In this document: positions 7,565 to 12,748 of the stretch, in pieces | How positions within the stretch are numbered: the first letter of the stretch is position 1 | How the letters are laid out: each line of letters begins with the position of its first letter | DNA from: Rubritepida sp. | GTDB taxonomy: Bacteria; Pseudomonadota; Alphaproteobacteria; Acetobacterales; Acetobacteraceae | Direction of reading: 5' to 3' | Length of the DNA stretch: 12,748 nucleotides | NCBI GenBank assembly: GCA_007129145.1 | Contig: SKWC01000240.1 | Span: 1-12,748, forward strand | Translations under genes and position numbers: made by a program | The notes under the pieces: generated by a model | Told to the model about the DNA's origin: nothing | Database searches by the model: none | Seen by the model: the letters and a program-made list of their open reading frames with translations, nothing else

Positions 7565-7613
7565 TGGTGCAATATTTATGTGTTGTTGCCGCCTATTTTT
7601 CGGTGCATCACCA
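7565..7613. promoter_or_regulatory. Candidate regulatory element resembling the one at 4745-4771
   Basis: CTATTTTTCGG (7593-7603) followed by TGCATCACCAAGG resembles CTATTTATTTTCGGG...GCAACCATTGG in the other divergent region, in the same orientation and allowing small gaps. Loose flanking arms also occur here: TGGTGCA at 7565-7571 against TGCATCACCA at 7604-7613, with a three-base bulge. A common regulator is possible. The match is by eye and gapped. Confidence 0.35.
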
Positions 7614-7646
7614 AGGAGCGGCCAGTCCCACGCTGAGCCGCGCTGC

Positions 7647-7651
7647 AGGAG
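7647..7651 (+). promoter_or_regulatory. Ribosome binding site of the beta-barrel gene
   Basis: AGGAG with a 7-base spacer to the ATG at 7659. It fixes the start in front of the signal peptide and rules out the longer in-frame extension back to 7518, which would begin inside the divergent gene. Confidence 0.75.
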
Positions 7652-7658
7652 CGACGCA

Positions 7659-8978
7659 ATGCGATTCCGACCCGAGATCCTGGCGTGGCGATGCCCATGG
7701 GCACCTACGGCACTGCTGGCAGGTTTCCTGGCGGCGCCGGCCCTTGCCCAGTCCGACCTGCCGGCACCGCCGCCGGAGCCCGAGCGCCCGCCGATCAGCC
7801 GCCCCCTTGATGCCGCCGCGGCGGCGCGTGGCGTGACGGTCCTGACCCGTCCGCGTCCGCTGTTCGATCCGCCAGGCCTGCGGCTCGGCGCATTCCGGCT
7901 GGATACCTCGGCGGAGCTCGGCCTCGGTTTCGACGACAACCTGCTCGGCGCGCAGCGCAACCGACGTTCCTCCGCCTTCTCGGAGGTGGGGCTGCGCGGC
8001 GTGCTCAGCAGCCAATGGAGCCGCCATGAGCTGCGGTTCGAGGCGGGGCTGACGGACCGCCGCTTCTTCTCTTCCCGGCAGCTCGACTGGCGTGATTGGC
8101 TGATCGATGCCTATGGGCGGCTGGATGTGGCGGAGGGCTCGTCGCTCGACGCCCGCGTGACGCGGCAGCGCGGAAATTTCGCGGTGCAGTCCCTCGATGT
8201 GGCGCAATTCGGCCTGCAGCGGCCCGTCGTGTTCGACGAGGATCGGTTCCGGCTTGGCGGGCGGACCCGCTTCAACCGGGTTGAGCTGGACGGGTTCGGG
8301 CAATACCGCCAGGTCCGCTTTCGGGCCGACGGGACGCAGGCACCGGATTTCGCGACGGACTACAACGCCTGGGGCGGGGGCGTGGGCGTTGCGTATCGGT
8401 TTTCGCCCGGCCGGGCGCTCCGCTTCGACCTGACGGCGGAAGAGACGGCGACGCGCGGCCGCGGCCTTACCTCCCTGGATGCACGGACATGGGAAGCACT
8501 GGTCGGCGCGGTCTATGATTTCGACGGCGTCTATCAATTCGCCATTGGCATCGGCTATGCGCGCCGCGAATTCCGGGAGCCGGGGCGCCGCGCGATCGCG
8601 GGGCTGGGCGTGGACCTGCGCCTGACCTACGCGCCCAGCCTGCTGACCACCGTGAACCTGCGCGTGCGGCGCGGCGTGGATGACAGCGTGCGCGCGCTCG
8701 GGCCGGGCTTCCTGCGCAGCCTCGCGACGGTTCGGGTGGACCGCGAATTCCGCCAGAACGTGATCGGCAGCGTCGAGCTTGGCTATGATCTGCGCGAATA
8801 CAGAAACCCTTCGCAACGGGCCGCCGATGTACTGGCCACCGTATCCATGCAATGGCTGCTCAACCGCCGTGCCTCGGTAAGTGCGAGTTACCGCCATGTG
8901 ACCCGGTTGACCTCCTCGCCAGGACTGCAGGAATACGCCCAGAATGAATTTCTGATCCGGCTCCGGCTGGCCAATTGA
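7659..8978 (+). CDS. Outer-membrane beta-barrel protein (BBP2-like) of the polysaccharide locus
   Basis: A 439-residue exported protein. The signal peptide has a hydrophobic core (ALLAGFLAAPALA) with a likely cut after A30. A proline-rich linker (DLPAPPPEPERPP) follows, and then a body of alternating polar/hydrophobic strands rich in Arg, Tyr and Phe from about residue 80 to the end, starting with ELGLGFDDNLL. The C-terminus (NEFLIRLRLAN) has the alternating pattern of a last barrel strand, though without the classical terminal Phe. This fits the putative beta-barrel porin family (BBP2/BBP2_2), often found in exopolysaccharide clusters. Because the divergent neighbour is a short OPX lipoprotein lacking a pore helix, this barrel may be the outer-membrane conduit; that is inference. 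A general porin or a surface-anchoring role is the alternative. Confidence 0.8.
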   Translation: MRFRPEILAWRCPWAPTALLAGFLAAPALAQSDLPAPPPEPERPPISRPLDAAAAARGVTVLTRPRPLFDPPGLRLGAFRLDTSAELGLGFDDNLLGAQRNRRSSAFSEVGLRGVLSSQWSRHELRFEAGLTDRRFFSSRQLDWRDWLIDAYGRLDVAEGSSLDARVTRQRGNFAVQSLDVAQFGLQRPVVFDEDRFRLGGRTRFNRVELDGFGQYRQVRFRADGTQAPDFATDYNAWGGGVGVAYRFSPGRALRFDLTAEETATRGRGLTSLDARTWEALVGAVYDFDGVYQFAIGIGYARREFREPGRRAIAGLGVDLRLTYAPSLLTTVNLRVRRGVDDSVRALGPGFLRSLATVRVDREFRQNVIGSVELGYDLREYRNPSQRAADVLATVSMQWLLNRRASVSASYRHVTRLTSSPGLQEYAQNEFLIRLRLAN

Positions 8979-8983
8979 ACGGG

Positions 8984-9002
8984 CCGGCCCGCGTGTGGCC
9001 GG
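8984..9002 (+). terminator. Possible hairpin after the beta-barrel gene
   Basis: CCGGCC and GGCCGG form a perfect 6-base stem around a 7-base loop, starting 5 bases after the stop codon. Two G-T pairs could extend it. No T-run follows, so intrinsic termination is uncertain. The remaining bases to 9075, where the convergent flippase gene ends, show nothing else clear. Confidence 0.3.
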
Positions 9003-9075
9003 TTGGGGCGCCGCAGGTTGGAACAACGTCCGGCCCCGCTGAACCAGTTCGGGTGCGGTCGGGTCGGACATCGCG

Positions 9076-10527
9076 CTATGCGGCCCTGGCAAATGGCCCG
9101 CGCGGCCGCCTGGCGATCCGCGCCCGCAGCAGCCGCAGCAAGCCCGGCCGCATCAGGCCGGACACGCGTGCGACGGCGACGAAGGCGACCAGCCCGACGA
9201 TCCCGGCCAGGCTCAACTCTGCGACCAGAGGAAGCAGCGTGGCGGTTGCCGGCAGCACGGCGAGCAGCCCGAGGGAAGCGGCGGCCATCGCGAGGGAGGC
9301 AAGCAGCGTCTGTCCGGACATGAGCAGCACGCCGCGCTGCACCCGTGGTCGCAATTCCCGTGTCGCCACCAGCGCCAGCACCAGGACGCCGCAATTGGCG
9401 CCCAGCTTGGCCAGCGCCGCCGCTTCCACCCCCGCCAGGGCGGCGGGCAGGATCACGGCGATCGTGACCACGGCCGCGATCGCGTGCAGAACGAAGACCC
9501 GCCGCGAATGGCCCGTCGCGATCAGGTGGTTGGTGGCGAGATGGGTGCCGATCGCCGGCAGCATCGCCAGGCACAGGATCCTGAACACCGATGCCGCGCC
9601 TGTCCATGCCGTGCCGAGCAGCGCCACGATCAGCGGGGGGCCGAGCACCGCGGCGGCGATCAGCAGCGGCGCCGCCAGCAGCAGGTGCAGCCGGAGCGCC
9701 GACAGGAAAGCATGTGCCGGCCTCACCCGCGAACCGTGCCGGGCAAGGAAGGCAAGCTGTGCCGCGCTCGCGCCATAGACGGTGATCTGCCCCAGCGCCA
9801 GCGACAGCCGCGCGCCCATGCGGAAAAGCCCGACCGCCTCCGCCGACAGCACGACGCCGATCACGAGGTCCGCGCCCGACTGGTTGAGCCAGCCCGACAC
9901 CCGGCTGCCCGCCAGGCCGCCCCCGAAGCGTGCGATCCGGATCGTCGCGCCGAGGTCGAAGCGGGATGGCCTCGGCAGCGGCACGAGGGAGGCAAGGGCC
10001 AGCGCGGCCGAGCCTGTCTGCGCCAGGCGCGAGGCGACCAGCGCGAAGGCCCCGCCGCCGCCCCAGAGCACCAGGAACAGCGCCGACAACCCAATGATTT
10101 CGGCGCCGAACAGCACGGCCGCCAGCCGCCGCCCCCGCCCTTCGCGGATCAGCACCGCTTCCAGCACCACGCCCGCCGACCAAAGCAGCGGCAGCGGCGA
10201 CAGCAGCAGGATCATCCAGGCGACCCCGACATGGAAGCTGATCGCGGCCACTCCCGCGGCACCGATGAGCGCCACCGAGCCGAAGATCCCGGTGATCAGC
10301 GAGCCATAGAAGGCCGACGCCCGCTGCTTCCCGTCCGGGTCGCGCGCGATGACGTGCTCGGTGAAGCCGGTCCCTGCCAGCCCGAGCGGCAGGAACACGA
10401 TGGCCGAGGCGATGGCATACAGGCCGATCTCCGCCGGACTCACCAGACGCGCGACGATCAGCAAGGCGATCAGCCCGCAGAGGTTCCCCCACAGGCGCGA
10501 CGCCACAAGCGCTGTTGCGACATTCAT
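9076..10527 (-). CDS. Wzx-type polysaccharide flippase (PST/MOP superfamily)
   Basis: A 483-residue inner-membrane protein with about 12-14 hydrophobic helices spread over its whole length. It probably flips the undecaprenyl-linked repeat unit to the periplasmic face. The N-terminus (ALVASRLWGNLCGLIALLIV, then VSPAEIGLYAIASAIV) is the usual first two helices of polysaccharide transport proteins. Internal LVSPAEIGLY and VLSAEAVGLFRMGARLSLAL show the two-half repeat expected in MOP transporters, each half having an A-E-x-G-L-[YF] turn. The basic C-terminal tail (LLRLLRARIARRPRGP) should be cytoplasmic. The start at 10527 lies 15 bases after the methyltransferase stop, so the genes are probably co-transcribed. 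A longer open frame in another phase over this gene is a shadow. Confidence 0.88.
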   Translation of the reverse strand: MNVATALVASRLWGNLCGLIALLIVARLVSPAEIGLYAIASAIVFLPLGLAGTGFTEHVIARDPDGKQRASAFYGSLITGIFGSVALIGAAGVAAISFHVGVAWMILLLSPLPLLWSAGVVLEAVLIREGRGRRLAAVLFGAEIIGLSALFLVLWGGGGAFALVASRLAQTGSAALALASLVPLPRPSRFDLGATIRIARFGGGLAGSRVSGWLNQSGADLVIGVVLSAEAVGLFRMGARLSLALGQITVYGASAAQLAFLARHGSRVRPAHAFLSALRLHLLLAAPLLIAAAVLGPPLIVALLGTAWTGAASVFRILCLAMLPAIGTHLATNHLIATGHSRRVFVLHAIAAVVTIAVILPAALAGVEAAALAKLGANCGVLVLALVATRELRPRVQRGVLLMSGQTLLASLAMAAASLGLLAVLPATATLLPLVAELSLAGIVGLVAFVAVARVSGLMRPGLLRLLRARIARRPRGPFARAA

Positions 10528-10542
10528 CCGCGCCGGCCGATC

Positions 10543-11244
10543 CTAATCCCGGGCAAGGACAATGGTCTGCCCCCGGCTGAAGCCCGGCACGAGCCGGCAC
10601 AGCAGGTCGAAAACCATGTCCCGTAGGCCGCCGCCGCCGAAGTAGTTGGCGAAGCGGTGCTCGATCACGCGCAGCCCCGCACGTTGGGCGACCTGCGCCA
10701 GCTCGGCCCGGGTGTATTCGCGGAAATGCCCCGGGTTCGTCCTGTCCAGCCGGAGCCGCTCATAGGGGTTGTAGCCGGCCAGCAGCTTCAGGCGCTTGTG
10801 CAGCGCGCCCGCGTTCGGGGTCTGGCAGATCAGGATGCCGCCCGGCGCCAGCGCCTCGCGCAGGACGAGCAGGACGAGTTCCGGCGCGGTGTAGAGATGC
10901 TCGATCACCTCGGCCAGCAGGATCAGGTCGAAGGGCTCGGCCGCCGGCAGCGGGACGCCGTCCTGCGCCTGGTTCAGGTCATAGACGAGATGCGGCATGT
11001 CGCTGCCGTCCCCGCCGGGTGGCAACGGGAATCCCAGCGTTTCGGCACGCGGGTAGCGGCCGCGCAGCATCGCCGAGAAGGGACTGCGGCCGATGTCGAG
11101 GACGCGGGCCTGCCGCGAGGGCACATGGCGTTCGCAGAGCCCGAGCAGGACCGTGAAACGCGGTGCGTGAAACACCTCGTAGCCCTCGCCGGAGGTCCGG
11201 GCGCGTTCCTCGGTGAGAAGATGAGTGGCGGAATGGATCGTCAT
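10543..11244 (-). CDS. Class I SAM-dependent methyltransferase
   Basis: A 233-residue cytoplasmic enzyme of the Methyltransf_11/23 type. SAM-binding motif I reads VLDIGRSPFS (D50, G52), lacking the classical GxGxG but matching a variant seen in polysaccharide-locus methyltransferases. PFDLILLAEVIEHLYTAPEL is the acidic motif II region with the EVIEHL signature. EALAPGGILICQTPN is motif III. The next segment (NPGHFREYTRAELAQVAQRAGL) is typical of the C-terminal half. A late hydrophobic, glycine-rich stretch (YFGGGGLRDMVFDLLCRL) may touch membrane or substrate. The start overlaps the upstream methyltransferase stop as ATGA (11241-11244); the open frame runs further upstream but only as a shadow. 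The substrate is probably the glycan or a lipid-linked sugar, inferred from the flippase next door. Confidence 0.82.
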   Translation of the reverse strand: MTIHSATHLLTEERARTSGEGYEVFHAPRFTVLLGLCERHVPSRQARVLDIGRSPFSAMLRGRYPRAETLGFPLPPGGDGSDMPHLVYDLNQAQDGVPLPAAEPFDLILLAEVIEHLYTAPELVLLVLREALAPGGILICQTPNAGALHKRLKLLAGYNPYERLRLDRTNPGHFREYTRAELAQVAQRAGLRVIEHRFANYFGGGGLRDMVFDLLCRLVPGFSRGQTIVLARD

Positions 11245-12077
11245 GGGCCTTCGCTCCACTCGTTTCGGGTGAATAACAGGCCATCCTTCTCCGCGAGGAA
11301 GTGCTGCGGGTGGAAGGGGATGTCGCATTGCAGTTCCGCGATCCGCCAGCGGTCGGCCAGGTGGTAGCCGAGGCGATCGAGGGTGCCGAACAGCTCCTCT
11401 CGGTTGAACACGTGATAGGGCGAGACGGCGGGGCCGAAGTTCTGCAGTGTCCAGAACTCCGGCCCCGCCGTGAGCGGCAGCTTGTTCAGGAGGATGTGGC
11501 GCGGCCTTGCGGGCAGGTCGTCCAGCAGCCGCGCGGTGGGCCGGTCGGTGTATTGCAGCGCCCCGGCCGAGAGCAGGATGTCGCAGGCCCCGGCCTCGCC
11601 GAGGGAGGTGACGAAATCGAGCGCCGCCTCGCCCCGCTCGGCCGCGATCGCCGCGCCGCGCGCGGCGATGGCCGGGACCTCCACGATGATCCACCGCGCC
11701 CCGTCGGGCAGGCTGGCGCGGGCGCGGTGCTGGTAGAAGGTAAGCCCGATGCCGCCGCCGAAATCCACCAGCCGGTCGCCCGGGCGGAGCAGGCGCTGGA
11801 GCCAGAAGAGCACGGGATAGACCGAGGGCTGGTCGGGCAGCCGCCCGTCGAAGATCCCCGCCGAGCCCTCATTGTCCCAGCCGATCGAACGCCCCCGGGG
11901 GATCGCGGTCACCGCCGCCGCGTGGCTCGGATAGCTGCCGAAGAAGAGCCCGCCGGTGTGCGGCGTATGCAGCGCCCAGCGCGCATAGGCCTGCGGCACG
12001 CCCGGGACGTGCCGCAGCAGGGCGCCCATCGGCGTGCGGCAGAGCGCGACCCGCGCAAGGGTTCCGAATCCCGACAT
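11241..12077 (-). CDS. Putative methyltransferase, TIGR04325-like
   Basis: A 278-residue protein. A SAM-binding motif I, RLVDFGGGIGLTFYQHRA (D105, G107-G109), and a following acidic strand end ARWIIVEVPAI mark a class I methyltransferase fold. The N-terminal part contains FFGSYPSHAAAV and WDNEGSAGIFDGRL, and the middle has DILLSAGALQYT. This organisation resembles the TIGR04325 family of uncharacterised methyltransferases found in surface-polysaccharide loci; I assign it by resemblance and its exact reaction is unknown. The ATG start has AGGAG 11 bases upstream, within the end of the hydrolase gene, and the gap to that gene's stop is 3 bases. The stop overlaps the next methyltransferase start. 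Tight packing on both sides suggests a joint job in modifying the glycan. Confidence 0.75.
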   Translation of the reverse strand: MSGFGTLARVALCRTPMGALLRHVPGVPQAYARWALHTPHTGGLFFGSYPSHAAAVTAIPRGRSIGWDNEGSAGIFDGRLPDQPSVYPVLFWLQRLLRPGDRLVDFGGGIGLTFYQHRARASLPDGARWIIVEVPAIAARGAAIAAERGEAALDFVTSLGEAGACDILLSAGALQYTDRPTARLLDDLPARPRHILLNKLPLTAGPEFWTLQNFGPAVSPYHVFNREELFGTLDRLGYHLADRWRIAELQCDIPFHPQHFLAEKDGLLFTRNEWSEGP

Positions 12078-12080
12078 GGT

Positions 12081-12748
12081 TCAGCCCGCTCCTGCGAGAG
12101 GGCGAAGTGCGGCCGGCGGCGCGATCGCGCCGAGGGCGGGGAACTCCGGCACCGCCACGGCCGGACCGGCGGCGCCGGGGTTGCGCAACGCCTTCTCGAA
12201 GAAGGCGGCGACCGCGCGATGAATGCCCCGCGCGCGGGCCAGGCGCCCGGCACGCGGCGAACGGCCGAATTCGCGGAACGCCGGCATCAGCAGCCGGTCG
12301 CAGAAATCGGGATGGACGGCGCCCGGCACGCACAGGCTCCAATGGCCCGGGCGGCGGCTCCATGACAGGCAGCGTTCGGCCTCGTCCCAGGTCAGCTGCG
12401 CTTCCAGCCGGATCCCCGGGTCCGGATGGGACAGGGCCGCGGCGTCGGGGAAGGGCGGGTCAGCGAACAGCATGAGGTAGGGCACGGCGACCCCGTGGCG
12501 GTGGGTGTCTCCGTAGGTCGAGCCGTCCAGGTTCGCCACCGCCGCGACCCTCGGATCCTGCCGTCCAGACGCCGCCGCGGTCGAGCCGCCGAAAGAAAAG
12601 CCGAGCACGCCGAAGCGATCGACCACCACATGGCTGCCCCAACCGGTCAGCTCGGGCAGCCGCTCGGGCAGGCTCGCGCCCAGTGCCGCCGCCGCCTCCG
12701 CCCGCGCCGCCGCCGGGCCGAGCGAGCGCGCGAGCGCCAGTCCGCCCG
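12081..12748 (-). CDS. Alpha/beta hydrolase, PAF-acetylhydrolase-like (N-terminus cut by window edge)
   Basis: The visible 221 C-terminal residues are open to the right edge; the N-terminal part lies outside. The nucleophile elbow is GFSFGGS, followed 23 residues later by the aspartate of NLDGSTYG, the same spacing as between catalytic Ser and Asp in plasma PAF-acetylhydrolase (family knowledge). The third triad member is probably the His of GAVHPDFCD, which resembles the family's His segment. The protein would hydrolyse an ester, perhaps an acetyl group, but the substrate is unknown. No membrane helix is visible in this part; whether a signal peptide exists cannot be seen. An Ala/Pro-rich tail closes the chain. 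The gene ends 3 bases before the TIGR04325-like methyltransferase start, so it is probably the upstream member of that operon. Other dienelactone-hydrolase-like families are possible. Confidence 0.75.
   Translation of the reverse strand, partial: GGLALARSLGPAAARAEAAAALGASLPERLPELTGWGSHVVVDRFGVLGFSFGGSTAAASGRQDPRVAAVANLDGSTYGDTHRHGVAVPYLMLFADPPFPDAAALSHPDPGIRLEAQLTWDEAERCLSWSRRPGHWSLCVPGAVHPDFCDRLLMPAFREFGRSPRAGRLARARGIHRAVAAFFEKALRNPGAAGPAVAVPEFPALGAIAPPAALRPLAGAG

Larger units (their letters stand above)
7541..7658. promoter_or_regulatory. Divergent intergenic control region between export lipoprotein and beta-barrel genes
   Basis: This 118-base gap holds both start-proximal ribosome sites (CAGGAG at 7550-7555, minus; AGGAG at 7647-7651, plus). 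An AT-rich stretch (about 7571-7600) contrasts with the GC-rich surroundings and probably carries promoters in one or both directions. I cannot assign clean -35/-10 pairs. Confidence 0.55.

Noticed and set aside
7518..7658. Longer start for the beta-barrel gene at 7518
   Set aside because: It would begin inside the divergent lipoprotein gene and put about 47 residues before the signal peptide; the ATG at 7659 has a good ribosome site and starts the signal peptide.
7541..7960. Upstream extension of the export lipoprotein frame to 7960
   Set aside because: It would place an Arg/Ser-rich stretch before the lipoprotein signal peptide and overlap the beta-barrel gene.
8888..10600. 570-residue minus-strand open frame over the flippase
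   Set aside because: Composition is Arg/Gly/Ala-rich with no coherent domain; the overlapping frame 9076-10527 encodes regular membrane helices.
11245..11694. Longer start for the second methyltransferase up to 11694
   Set aside because: The extension is a shadow of the TIGR04325-like gene; the overlap at 11241-11244 and a normal methyltransferase N-terminus support the shorter form.
1..12748. tRNA, rRNA, CRISPR arrays, insertion sequences, attachment sites
   Set aside because: I saw no repeat-spacer pattern, no transposase or integrase motifs with terminal repeats, and no RNA gene; composition appears uniform apart from the short AT-rich promoter regions.

Overview
The window reads as part of an exopolysaccharide or capsule biosynthesis and export locus from a very GC-rich Gram-negative bacterium. 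Signs of a Gram-negative envelope are a lipobox-bearing outer-membrane export protein, a signal-peptide beta-barrel protein and a Wzz/Wzc-type inner-membrane chain-length regulator. The base composition and protein style suggest an alphaproteobacterium, perhaps Acetobacteraceae (Roseomonas-like); that placement is inference, because the window holds no rRNA or marker gene. Coding is dense and almost every gene fits the Wzx/Wzy-dependent polysaccharide pathway. No priming glycosyltransferase (the enzyme that loads the first sugar on undecaprenyl phosphate) is visible, so the locus must extend beyond the window or use a remote one.

Layout. Left block (1-4666, all minus strand, read right to left): a Wzc/ExoP-like chain-length regulator with a degenerate kinase domain, then a Wzy-like polymerase, then a GT4 glycosyltransferase cut by the left edge. 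The three genes are chained by two 4-base ATGA stop/start overlaps, so they form one translationally coupled unit. A divergent control region (about 4667-4919) with a striking inverted repeat separates this unit from two plus-strand glycosyltransferases, GT2 (4920-5849) and GT4 (5846-6952), which overlap by GTGA. They converge on a short minus-strand polysaccharide export lipoprotein (OPX/Wza family, 6965-7540). A second divergent region (7541-7658) lies between that gene and a plus-strand outer-membrane beta-barrel gene (7659-8978).

Right block (9076-12748, all minus strand): a PAF-acetylhydrolase-like hydrolase cut by the right edge, a TIGR04325-like methyltransferase, a second SAM methyltransferase and a Wzx-type flippase, in that transcription order and tightly packed.

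How the parts fit: cytoplasmic glycosyltransferases would build a lipid-linked repeat unit, the methyltransferases (and perhaps the hydrolase) could decorate it, the flippase would move it across the inner membrane, the Wzy-like protein would polymerise it, the Wzz/Wzc protein would control length, and the export lipoprotein with the beta-barrel would carry it through the outer membrane. The points most worth a second look are the broken P-loop of the tyrosine-kinase-like domain, the pairing of a helix-barrel-less OPX protein with a dedicated beta-barrel, and a related AT-rich element in both divergent control regions.
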